From NCBI RefSeq assembly GCF_040702505.1, contig NZ_JBFBLC010000004.1, positions 248,001-312,000 on the forward strand: a DNA stretch of 64,000 nt, given 5' to 3'. This stretch comes from Terrabacter sp040702505 (GTDB lineage: Bacteria > Actinomycetota > Actinomycetes > Actinomycetales > Dermatophilaceae). Below are positions 34,408-42,089 of the stretch, piece by piece (position 1 is the stretch's first letter; every line of letters starts with the position of its first letter). Made by a program: the position numbers and the translations under genes. The notes under the pieces are model-generated. The model was given only the letters and a program-made list of their open reading frames with translations. It had not been told where the DNA came from and ran no database searches.

Positions 34408-35952
34408 ATGTCGACCACCACCAACCCCTCCCGTCCCGGGCAGCAGTCCGGGCTCCAAGCCGGAGCACACGTCGGCGCACACGCCGGACGCGCGTCCGGG
34501 GACTCGCCCCGGCCTGCCGCCGCCCGCCGTGGCGCCATCGGCCTGGGCATCGTGCTCGTCGCCCAGCTCATGCTCGTGCTCGACGCCACCGTCGTGAACG
34601 TCGCGCTGCCGCACATCCGCGCCGACCTCGGGTTCACGCCCGCGGGCCTGTCGTGGGTGCTCAACGCGTACACGCTCGCCTTCGGCGGCCTGCTGCTCCT
34701 CGGCGGGCGCCTCGGCGACGTGCTCGGCCGGCTGCGCAGCTTCGAGATCGGCCTGGCCGTCTTCACCGTCGCGAGCCTCCTCGGCGGCCTCGCCACGTCG
34801 CCCACCTGGCTCGTCGCAGCCCGGACGCTCCAGGGCGTCGGGGCCGCCCTCGCCGCCCCGAGCGTCCTCGCGCTGGTCACGACCAGCGCCCCGAACGAGG
34901 CCGCACGCAACCGGGGACTCGCCCTCTTCACCGCGGTCTCGTCGGCCGGCGCCTCCATCGGACTGCTCCTCGGCGGCGTCCTGACCAACTACGTGAGCTG
35001 GCACTGGACGCTCTTCGTCAACGTGCCGATCGGCGCCGTCGTCCTGGTGCTGGCGCGCCGCTTCGTCACGGAGACCCCGCGTGTGCCGGGCCGCTTCGAC
35101 GTCGTCGGTGCCGTCACCGCGACGCTCGGGTCGGTCGGCATCGTCTACGGCTTCATCAGCGCGCCGGACTACGGCTGGACCGCGCCGGTGACCCTGGCCT
35201 CGTTCGCCGCGGGCGTGCTCCTGCTCGCGCTCTTCGTCCGGACCGAGTCGCGTGTCGCCTCACCGCTGCTGCCGCTGGCGCTCGTGCGCAACCGGAGCCG
35301 AGCCGGCGCGCTCGTGCTCATGGCGCTGGTCGTCGGTGCGCAGTTCTCGACGTTCTTCCTCGTGACGCAGTACCTCCAGCTCGTCCTCGGTTTCAGCCCC
35401 GTGGCGACCGGCGCGGCCTTCCTGCCCCTCAGCCTCGCGATCTTCGCGACCTCCAGGGTCAGCGCCCGCCTCGTCGCGGCCGTCGGGCCCCGGGTCCTGC
35501 TGATCGTCGGCGCCATCGGCCTGACGGCGAGCTTCGTGTGGCTGAGCGGGATCTCCACGACGACGACGTATGCCGGTCACCTGCTCGGTGCCCTCGTGCT
35601 CAACGGGGTGTCGGCGGCGCTCGTCTTCATGCCGGTCACCGTCATCGTCCTCGGCGGCGTCGACCGCGCCCAGGCGGGGACGGTCTCGGGCCTGCTGCAG
35701 ACGGCACAGCAGCTCGGCGGCGCGGTCGGGCTGGCCGCGATCGTCAGCGTGTACGCGTCGAAGGCGGTTCCCGGCCGGTTCGTGCCGGGCGTCGAGCCGG
35801 CCTTCCGGACGTCGGCCACCTTCACCGTCGTCGCGCTGCTCGTGGCCGCCCTCGTCCTGCGGCCGCGCCCGGCACCAGGCGCGACGCCGCAGCCCGAGCC
35901 GCCGCGTGAGGCCGTGGCGGTCGCCGCCACGGAGGCTGCCGAGGCCGGCTGA
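34408..35952 (+). CDS. MFS efflux transporter, DHA2 (EmrB/QacA) type
   Basis: The product is 514 aa with 14 predicted membrane segments. LDATVVNVALPHIRADLGF after TM1 (motif D1), GGRLGDVLGRLRSF (motif A) and the TM5 motif GASIGLLLGGVLTNYVSWHWTLFVNVPIG (motif C) are diagnostic of DHA2 drug:H+ antiporters. A 30-residue hydrophilic N-terminal extension and Pro/Glu-rich C-terminal tail flank the membrane part. ATG 34408 has GAGGT 5 nt upstream. It is controlled by the divergent TetR gene. The export substrate is unknown. Confidence 0.88.
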   Translation: MSTTTNPSRPGQQSGLQAGAHVGAHAGRASGDSPRPAAARRGAIGLGIVLVAQLMLVLDATVVNVALPHIRADLGFTPAGLSWVLNAYTLAFGGLLLLGGRLGDVLGRLRSFEIGLAVFTVASLLGGLATSPTWLVAARTLQGVGAALAAPSVLALVTTSAPNEAARNRGLALFTAVSSAGASIGLLLGGVLTNYVSWHWTLFVNVPIGAVVLVLARRFVTETPRVPGRFDVVGAVTATLGSVGIVYGFISAPDYGWTAPVTLASFAAGVLLLALFVRTESRVASPLLPLALVRNRSRAGALVLMALVVGAQFSTFFLVTQYLQLVLGFSPVATGAAFLPLSLAIFATSRVSARLVAAVGPRVLLIVGAIGLTASFVWLSGISTTTTYAGHLLGALVLNGVSAALVFMPVTVIVLGGVDRAQAGTVSGLLQTAQQLGGAVGLAAIVSVYASKAVPGRFVPGVEPAFRTSATFTVVALLVAALVLRPRPAPGATPQPEPPREAVAVAATEAAEAG

Positions 35953-35988
35953 CCCCTAGCGCGGCAACCCCGGCCCCCCCGACAAAAG

Positions 35989-36056
35989 CCGAACGCAGCG
36001 TTCGGTCTCGAAAACACTGTTACAACACGGTGTTCGAGACCGAACGCTGCGTTCGG
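35989..36056. repeat. 68-bp nested palindrome between convergent genes
   Basis: Arms 35989-36012 and 36033-36056 are perfect 24-bp inverse copies. Each arm is itself nearly a palindrome (CCGAACG CAG CGTTCGG), so the DNA can fold as one long hairpin or as a three-way structure. It lies between the convergent DHA2 exporter and ppa genes and can terminate both. The CGTTCGG half-sites also resemble a protein-binding site. Confidence 0.75.
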
Positions 36057-36089
36057 TTGGAGAAATCGCGGTGCGGTGAGCGGTCCGGC

Positions 36090-36608
36090 TCAGTGGCCCT
36101 CGGGCATCGCCCAGCGGGCGGTCGAGGTGCCCTGCTCCTTGGCGCGGTCGAAGGCCTCGCCGATGATCTTCTCGGCGGCCGCGCGGTTGCCCCAGTCGGA
36201 GCCGTCGACGTGCTTGCCCGGCTCGAGGTCCTTGTAGCGCTCGAAGAAGTGCTGGATCTCCTTGAGCGTGAACTCGTTCACGTCGGTGATGTCCTGCACG
36301 TCGGCGGTGCGCGGGTCGACCGGCACGCACAGCACCTTGTCGTCGCCGCCGGCCTCGTCGGTCATGTGGAACACGCCGATCGGGCGGGCCTCGACGACGA
36401 CGCCGGGGAAGACCGGCTCGGGCAGCAGCACGAGCGCGTCCAGGGGGTCGCCGTCCTCGCCGAGCGAGTTCTCGATGTAGCCGTAGTCGGCGGGGTAGGC
36501 CATCGGCGTGAAGAGGTAGCGGTCGAGGCGGATCCGGCCCGTCTCGTGGTCGACCTCGTACTTGTTGCGCTGTCCGCGCGGGATCTCGATGGTGACGTCG
36601 AACTCCAC
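36090..36608 (-). CDS. ppa: Inorganic pyrophosphatase
   Basis: The product is 172 aa, a family I soluble pyrophosphatase that splits PPi to two phosphates in the cytoplasm and drives biosynthesis forward. GTG 36608 follows GGGGAAG. Active-site residues are seen in PRGQRNKYEVD, AYPADYGYIEN and the metal-binding motif GDPLDALVL with preceding Asp (EDGDPLD). VDGSDWGNRAAAEKII is the usual C-terminal part. It is divergent from dacB; the pair is conserved in actinobacteria. Confidence 0.95.
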   Translation of the reverse strand: MEFDVTIEIPRGQRNKYEVDHETGRIRLDRYLFTPMAYPADYGYIENSLGEDGDPLDALVLLPEPVFPGVVVEARPIGVFHMTDEAGGDDKVLCVPVDPRTADVQDITDVNEFTLKEIQHFFERYKDLEPGKHVDGSDWGNRAAAEKIIGEAFDRAKEQGTSTARWAMPEGH

Positions 36609-36747
36609 GTCTTCCCCTTCTCGGGCTCGTCGGGCGCGCTCGGGTGCAGGGGCATCCGGCGGCGGCTGACAGAATCGTCCGCGACAGTGTGTCAGCAAGG
36701 CCGGTCCCTGCGCGAAACAGGGCGGACACCGACGACGGGAGCACGTG

Positions 36748-38280
36748 ATGGCGCAGCGGGGGCCGCAGCGTCGTCGCGGCTACGGGGCAGCCGTCGCCTG
36801 GTCGCTCGTGGCCGTCGTGCTCGGGTATGCCGTCCTCGACGTCGCCGACGCCGCGCCCGGGGTGCTGACGATGCGTCCACTGCCGCCACCACCGCCCACC
36901 GAGACGGTCGCGACGCGGACCCTGCCGCTCGTGCCGCAGCCGAGCCTGCCCACCTCTGCCGGTCCGCTGCTGCCGTCCCTGGCGGGCGATGCCGAGGCGC
37001 CCTCGATCGAGGGCGTCACCAAGGCGCTCGCAGCGGTGCGTTCGCTCGCCGCGCTGCGGGACTCGGCCCTCGTCGTGCGCGACGGGCAGACCGGTCAGGT
37101 CCTGTTCGACCAGCGCGGCAGCGAGCCGCGCATCCCGGCCTCGACGACGAAGCTCCTGTCGGCCACGGCCATCGGCCAGGTGTTCGCGCCCGACGAGACG
37201 CTGCGCACGGTGGTGCGCGAGGGGGACCGGCCCGACCAGGTCGTGCTCGTCGCCGGGGGCGACTCGCTCCTCAACCCCGGCAAGGGCGACCCGGAGGCCG
37301 TGGCGGGGCGGGCCGGCCTGCGCGACCTCGCCGAGCAGGTCGCCGAGAGGCTGAAGGCGCAGGGCACCCGCCGCGTCACGCTCTACGTCGACGAGACGTA
37401 CGCCGACGGGCCGACGACCGCGCCCACCTGGGCACCGACGTTCCGCGGCTCCGGCATCACGGGGGCCGTGGCCATGCTCGGCCTGTCCACGCAGCGGGCC
37501 CGAGGAGGAGCGCCCGGCCCGGCCGACCCGGTCGCCGCGGTGAGGGACGCCTTCGCCCGCCAGCTCGGGTCGCTCGGCGTCACCGTCGTGCTGGCACCAC
37601 GGGGCCGGGCCCCGGGCGTGCCCGGCTCGCCGCTGCCCACGCCCGGCCCGTCGGTGACGACCGCGCCCACTCCCCAGACCAGCACGGCCACGCCCACCGC
37701 GCCTGCCGGCGGCCCCGGGGCAGTCCTCGGCAGCGTCGAGTCGGCCCCGGTCCGCGAGCAGCTCGCCCTGGCCCTCACCGACAGCGACAACGCGCTCACC
37801 GAGATCCTCAGCCGCCAGGCGGCCTACCGCTCGGGGGCCGGCACGGCCTTCGCGCAGGTCGGGGCCTGGGTGGTGTCGCAGGTCGGCGCCCTCGGGCTCG
37901 ACACGCGCGGGGTCTCCCTCTCCGACGCGAGCGGACTCTCCCGCGAGAACCGCATCCGGGCCGACCTGCTCTCCGACGTGCTGGTCCTCGGCTACGACGG
38001 GCAGCACCCGGTGCTGCGGCAGGCCCTCGACGGCCTCCCGATCGGCGGCCTGACCGGCACCATGGCCGACCGTCTGGCCGGCGCCGACCACGACGCTGCG
38101 GGCCGCGCGCGGGCCAAGACGGGCACCCTGACGGGCGCGAACGCGCTGGCCGGGAGCGTGGTCGACGACAGCGGTCGACTGCTCGTCTTCGTGGGTATGG
38201 TCGCTGGGGCAGGAACCAACGAGGCGCGGGCGGCGTTGGACCGGTTCGTAGCGGCGATCGCCTCGTGCGGCTGTCGCTGA
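36748..38280 (+). CDS. dacB: D-alanyl-D-alanine carboxypeptidase/endopeptidase (PBP4 type)
   Basis: The product is 510 aa, anchored by an N-terminal helix (AVAWSLVAVVLGYAVLDVADAAPGV). A Pro-rich spacer leads to the penicillin-binding domain with all three motifs: SxxK as PASTTKLL (Ser132, Lys135), SxN as TDSDNALTEIL, and KTG as AKTGTLTGANALAG. The long insert between the first two motifs, including a PTPGPSVTTAPTPQTSTAT low-complexity loop, is typical of the PBP4 class. It trims peptidoglycan cross-links outside the membrane. ATG 36748 is chosen; GTG 36745 is adjacent and equivalent. Confidence 0.92.
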   Translation: MAQRGPQRRRGYGAAVAWSLVAVVLGYAVLDVADAAPGVLTMRPLPPPPPTETVATRTLPLVPQPSLPTSAGPLLPSLAGDAEAPSIEGVTKALAAVRSLAALRDSALVVRDGQTGQVLFDQRGSEPRIPASTTKLLSATAIGQVFAPDETLRTVVREGDRPDQVVLVAGGDSLLNPGKGDPEAVAGRAGLRDLAEQVAERLKAQGTRRVTLYVDETYADGPTTAPTWAPTFRGSGITGAVAMLGLSTQRARGGAPGPADPVAAVRDAFARQLGSLGVTVVLAPRGRAPGVPGSPLPTPGPSVTTAPTPQTSTATPTAPAGGPGAVLGSVESAPVREQLALALTDSDNALTEILSRQAAYRSGAGTAFAQVGAWVVSQVGALGLDTRGVSLSDASGLSRENRIRADLLSDVLVLGYDGQHPVLRQALDGLPIGGLTGTMADRLAGADHDAAGRARAKTGTLTGANALAGSVVDDSGRLLVFVGMVAGAGTNEARAALDRFVAAIASCGCR

Positions 38281-38331
38281 CGGTCCGGTGAGCCGCTCGG
38301 GTCGCATCGTCACTGCACGGAAAGGCCTGGC

Positions 38332-39438
38332 ATGACAGACAGCACCACCCCGTTGCCGGAGGGCGTCGGTCGCCCGGACCGCTCGGGAGGGGGTGCGCCG
38401 GCCGCCTCGGTGGACTACGAGTTCGCCAAGCGCACCGGCCGTGCCATCGTCAACCCCGGCCCGCAGGTGTCGAGCGACGAGGCCGCCGCCATCGTGGCCG
38501 ACCTGCGCGACGCCGCCGCCTCCGCCGTGGCCCCGGTCGCCGAGACGAGCGACCTCCGCGCGCCGGCCGACGCCCCGGCCCCGCTCGTCGTGGACCGGGC
38601 GGGCTGGATCAGCGCCAACGTCGACTCCTTCAAGTCCATGCTCGACCCGGTCGTGGACAAGCTGAACGCGTCCAAGAAGTCGCAGACCAACGCGGCGGCC
38701 GCCGCGATCGGCGGCAAGGTGACCGGAGCCGAGATGGGGGCCCTGCTCGCCTTCCTCTCCTCCAAGGTCCTCGGCCAGTACGACCTCGCGCCGAACGGCA
38801 CCCCGCGCCTGCTGCTGGTCGCGCCCAACATCGTCGCCACCGAGCGCAAGCTGCAGGTCGACCCCACCGACTTCCGACGCTGGGTGGCGATGCACGAGGA
38901 GACCCACCGCGTCCAGTTCACCGCCGTGCCCTGGCTGCGCGAGCACATGGTGACCCGCACGCAGGCCCTCGCCGTCGACCTCGCACCCACCCCCGAGGAC
39001 CTCTCGCGCCGCTTCGAGCAGCTGACCCGCAACCTCCCCGAGGTGCTCACCTCCGGAGAGGGCCTGGCGCAGCTGTTCGCCACGCCCGAGCAGAAGGCGC
39101 AGATCGCCGAGCTCACCGCGGTCATGTCGCTGCTCGAGGGCCACGCCGACGTCGTCATGGACGACGTGGGCCCGCGCGTCATCCCGAGCGTCGGCGAGAT
39201 CCGCCGCCGGTTCGACCAGCGCCGCAACAGTGCCGTCGGCGTCGACCGGCTGCTCCGCAAGCTGCTCGGTCTCGAGGCCAAGATGCGGCAGTACCGCGAC
39301 GGTGCCGTCTTCGTGCGCGCTGTGACCGACCGGGTCGGGCGCGACGGCTTCAACGCCGTCTGGTCCTCACCCGAGACCCTGCCCCGGGCCGCCGAGATCC
39401 TCGACCCCGACGCCTGGGTGCGCCGGGTCCACGGCTGA
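38332..39438 (+). CDS. Zinc-dependent metalloprotease of the zincin_2 (DUF2342) family
   Basis: The product is 368 aa. The zinc site HEETHRVQF (about 184-192) fits HExxH, and the downstream Glu region LEGHADVVMDDVGPRVIP supplies a third ligand. These proteins are often annotated as F420-biosynthesis associated, but the sequence shows a peptidase-like fold only. The position between dacB and tilS is strongly conserved in actinobacteria. The stop codon overlaps the tilS start by one base. There is no signal peptide, so it is probably cytoplasmic. The biological substrate is not known. Confidence 0.88.
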   Translation: MTDSTTPLPEGVGRPDRSGGGAPAASVDYEFAKRTGRAIVNPGPQVSSDEAAAIVADLRDAAASAVAPVAETSDLRAPADAPAPLVVDRAGWISANVDSFKSMLDPVVDKLNASKKSQTNAAAAAIGGKVTGAEMGALLAFLSSKVLGQYDLAPNGTPRLLLVAPNIVATERKLQVDPTDFRRWVAMHEETHRVQFTAVPWLREHMVTRTQALAVDLAPTPEDLSRRFEQLTRNLPEVLTSGEGLAQLFATPEQKAQIAELTAVMSLLEGHADVVMDDVGPRVIPSVGEIRRRFDQRRNSAVGVDRLLRKLLGLEAKMRQYRDGAVFVRAVTDRVGRDGFNAVWSSPETLPRAAEILDPDAWVRRVHG

Positions 39439-40454
39439 TGCGGGGCCCCGCGGAGATGCCCGGACCCGATCCCGCCGTGGCCGCCACCCGGCTGGCCGTG
39501 CGCGAGCACCTCGCCGACGTCCCGGAGGGCGGCCTCGTCCTCGTCGCCTGCTCGGGCGGCCCCGACTCTGTGGCGCTCGCTGCCGCCCTCGCCTTCGAGG
39601 CCCCCCGGTCCGGCGTGCGCGCCGGCGCCGTCGTCGTCGACCACGGCCTGCAGGACGGCTCCGCCCAGGTCGCCCGGGAGGCGGCGACGCTCTGCCGCGA
39701 GCTGAGGCTGGACCCTGTCGAGGTCGTCCAGGCGCAGGTGCGCACGACAGGCGCCGGCGCGGAGGCCGATGCCCGCACCGCGCGCTACGCCGCCCTCGCG
39801 TCCGTGGGCGACCGGCTCGGCGCGTTCCTCATGCTCATCGGCCACACCCGCGACGACCAGGCCGAGCAGGTGCTCCTCGGCCTCTCCCGTGGCTCCGGGG
39901 CGCGCTCGCTCAGCGGTATGCCGGTGCGCCGCGACCGCTTCGTGCGCCCGCTCCTCGCCCTCCCGCGCGCCACGACGCTCGCCGCCTGCGCGGCATACGG
40001 CATCGAGCCCTGGGTCGACCCGCACAACAGCGACGACTCCTTCCGGCGGGTGCGCGCCCGGCGGCTGCTCGCGGCGCTCGAGTCCGAGCTCGGCCCGGGC
40101 TTCGCGGCCGCGCTGGCCCGCAGCGCGGACCTGCTGCGCGAGGACGCCGACTACCTCGAGAGCCTTGCCATCGAGGCCCGGGCCGGCCTGCCCGCCGGGC
40201 CGGACGGCGACGGGGTCGACCTCGAGGCGCTCTCGCGGCTGCCGCGGGCGATCCGCACCCGCGTGTGGCGGCTGCTCTCCGCCGAGGCCGGGGCGCCGCT
40301 CGCCGACGTCAGCGCCGCGCACGTGGAGTCGCTCGACGCCCTGCTCACCTCCTGGCACGGCCAGGGCCCGCTGCACGTCCCGGGCGGCATCGCGGTCGCC
40401 CGCACCGGCGGCGCGATCGTGTTCAGCCCGCTGCGCCAGACCGCCCACGCCTGA
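39438..40454 (+). CDS. tilS: tRNA(Ile)-lysidine synthase
   Basis: The product is 338 aa. TilS uses ATP to attach lysine to C34 of tRNA-Ile(CAU), changing its decoding to AUA. The PP-loop SGGPDS is at 39-44. AVVVDHGLQDGS (about 68-79), the GHTRDDQAEQVLLGLSRGSG block and the WVDPHNSD motif (about 191-198) are TilS-specific. The C-terminal substrate domain is short, as in actinobacteria. The start overlaps the preceding stop (TGATG), showing coupling in the ppa-dacB region operon. AUA codons are rare here but concentrated in GGCATACG contexts, which need this enzyme. Confidence 0.95.
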   Translation: MRGPAEMPGPDPAVAATRLAVREHLADVPEGGLVLVACSGGPDSVALAAALAFEAPRSGVRAGAVVVDHGLQDGSAQVAREAATLCRELRLDPVEVVQAQVRTTGAGAEADARTARYAALASVGDRLGAFLMLIGHTRDDQAEQVLLGLSRGSGARSLSGMPVRRDRFVRPLLALPRATTLAACAAYGIEPWVDPHNSDDSFRRVRARRLLAALESELGPGFAAALARSADLLREDADYLESLAIEARAGLPAGPDGDGVDLEALSRLPRAIRTRVWRLLSAEAGAPLADVSAAHVESLDALLTSWHGQGPLHVPGGIAVARTGGAIVFSPLRQTAHA

Positions 40455-40532
40455 CGAGCCGCCGGACGGGTGCGGTTGAATGGTGCCGCCCGCACGACCC
40501 TCACCCGCACCACCGCACAGCAAGGAGCCTTC

Positions 40533-41084
40533 GTGGACCACGAGCACATGGGAGAAGACCTGGCCGAGGTCCTGCTCACCGAGCAGCAGATCCAGGCCCG
40601 GCTCGCCGAGCTCGCCGAGGAGATCTGGAAAGACTACGAGGGCAGGGACTTCCTGCTCGTCGGGGTCCTCAAGGGCGCCGTCGTCGTCATGGCCGACCTC
40701 ATGCGCGCCCTGCCCGGCACCGCCCCGATGGACTGGATGGCGGTCTCCTCCTACGGCTCCGGCACCAAGAGCTCCGGCGTCGTGCGCATCCTCAAGGACC
40801 TCGACACCGACATCAGCGGCCGCCACGTCCTCATCGTCGAGGACATCATCGACTCCGGCCTGACGCTGTCGTGGATCAAGTCCAACCTCGAGTCGCGCAA
40901 CCCGGCCTCCGTCGAGATCTGCACGCTGCTGCGCAAGCCCGACGTCGTCAAGGTCGACATCCCGGTCAAGTACGTCGGCTTCGACATCCCCAACGAGTTC
41001 GTCGTCGGCTACGGCCTCGACTACGCCGAGAAGTACCGCAACCTGCGCTGCGTCGGCACCCTGGCCCCGCACGTCTACGCCTGA
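40533..41084 (+). CDS. hpt: Hypoxanthine phosphoribosyltransferase
   Basis: The product is 183 aa. It salvages hypoxanthine and guanine with PRPP. GTG 40533 has AAGGAG at a good distance; the internal ATG (MGEDLAEV) five codons later is possible. The PRPP motif is VLIVEDIIDSGLTL (99-112). LVGVLKGAVVVMADLMRAL carries the N-terminal PPi-loop. VSSYGSGTKSSG is the flexible catalytic loop. The tilS-hpt-ftsH order is conserved across actinobacteria and firmicutes. Confidence 0.95.
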   Translation: MDHEHMGEDLAEVLLTEQQIQARLAELAEEIWKDYEGRDFLLVGVLKGAVVVMADLMRALPGTAPMDWMAVSSYGSGTKSSGVVRILKDLDTDISGRHVLIVEDIIDSGLTLSWIKSNLESRNPASVEICTLLRKPDVVKVDIPVKYVGFDIPNEFVVGYGLDYAEKYRNLRCVGTLAPHVYA

Positions 41085-41097
41085 CCCGGGAGAGCGC

Positions 41098-41922
41098 ATG
41101 ACCTTCTCGATCGTCGCGCGGCAGGGTGATGCCTACGGCGTCGCCGTCGCGAGCAAGTTCCTCGCCGTCGGGGCGGTCGTGCCCGACGCCCGCACCGGCG
41201 TCGGCGCCGTCGCCACGCAGTCCTTCGCCCGGTTCGCCTACCGCGAGGAGCTCCTCGGGCGCCTCGCGGCGGGGGAGCAGGCCGAGGAGGCGCTGGCCGC
41301 GGCCACCGCGCTCGACGAGGGCCGCGAGACCCGCCAGGTCGGGGTCGTGGGCATCGACTCGGCGGCCACCTTCACCGGTGCCGAGTGCAACCCCTGGGCC
41401 GGCGGCGTCGCGCGCGAGGACGGCGACACGGCATACGCCATCCAGGGCAACATCCTCACCGGCCCCGAGGTGGTCCAGGAGATGGAACGCGCCTGGCACG
41501 AGTCGGCCGGCCGGCCGCTCGCCCAGCGGCTGCACGCCGCCCTCGTCGCCGGTGACGCCGCCGGTGGCGACTCACGCGGGCGCCAGAGCGCGGCGCTGTA
41601 TGCCGTCGAGCCGGGTTCGGGCTATGACGGCTGCGGGGTGCTGGCCGACCTGCGCGTCGACGACCACGCAGACCCGGTCACCGAGCTGGGGCGCCTGCTC
41701 GCGGAGTGGGAGATGTACTTCGGCAAGCCCGAGGGGGTCCAGCCGCTCGACGGCGAGCTGGCGGACGAGGTCCGGGGCCGCCTGGCGCGCCTGGGCTTCG
41801 ACGGCGACGACGTGGCCACGGCACTGGCCGACTGGGCCGGCAACGCCAACTACGAGGCACGCCTGAGCCCCGACGGCATCGACCGTCGCGTCCTCGAGGC
41901 CCTGCGCGCCGCCACCGACTGA
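41098..41922 (+). CDS. DUF1028 protein (Ntn-hydrolase-like fold)
   Basis: The product is 274 aa. The family pattern starts at the very N-terminus: MTFSIVARQGDAYGVAVASKFLAVGAVVPDARTGVGAVATQS, then VGVVGIDSAATFTGAECNPWAGG and YAIQGNILTGPEVVQEM. The C-terminal third (DELADEVRGRL region) is the peptidoglycan-binding-like extension of longer members. Structures of the family resemble Ntn hydrolases, but no activity is established. It is inserted between hpt and ftsH, which are usually adjacent, 13 bp after hpt, so probably in the same transcript. Confidence 0.85.
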   Translation: MTFSIVARQGDAYGVAVASKFLAVGAVVPDARTGVGAVATQSFARFAYREELLGRLAAGEQAEEALAAATALDEGRETRQVGVVGIDSAATFTGAECNPWAGGVAREDGDTAYAIQGNILTGPEVVQEMERAWHESAGRPLAQRLHAALVAGDAAGGDSRGRQSAALYAVEPGSGYDGCGVLADLRVDDHADPVTELGRLLAEWEMYFGKPEGVQPLDGELADEVRGRLARLGFDGDDVATALADWAGNANYEARLSPDGIDRRVLEALRAATD

Positions 41923-42002
41923 CCGAGCCCGCGGCGTACGGCCCGAGCCGCGGCGGGTACGCAACCCTGGACGGACGGGTTGGTCAGCAGCCTGCCGCAT
42001 GC

Positions 42003-42028
42003 GGAACACTGGAAGTCCGCCGGACGTT
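42003..42028 (+). promoter_or_regulatory. SigH/SigR-like promoter of ftsH
   Basis: GGAAC (42003-42007), 18 bases, then GTT (42026-42028), followed by GT. This matches the GGAAY-N18-19-GTT consensus of the thiol/heat-stress ECF factors SigH and SigR. The ftsH start is 62 bp downstream. The position and fit are good, but no expression data are available. Confidence 0.5.
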
Positions 42029-42089
42029 GTGCCGGTGGACCAACTCACCGGACGAGCAGGAGGACCGGGGCCGACGGCCTCGCACGTAC

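Noticed and set aside
35956..41099. Very long minus-strand frames opposite dacB, the zinc protease, tilS and hpt
   Set aside because: They are shadows of four genes with complete catalytic motifs on the plus strand.
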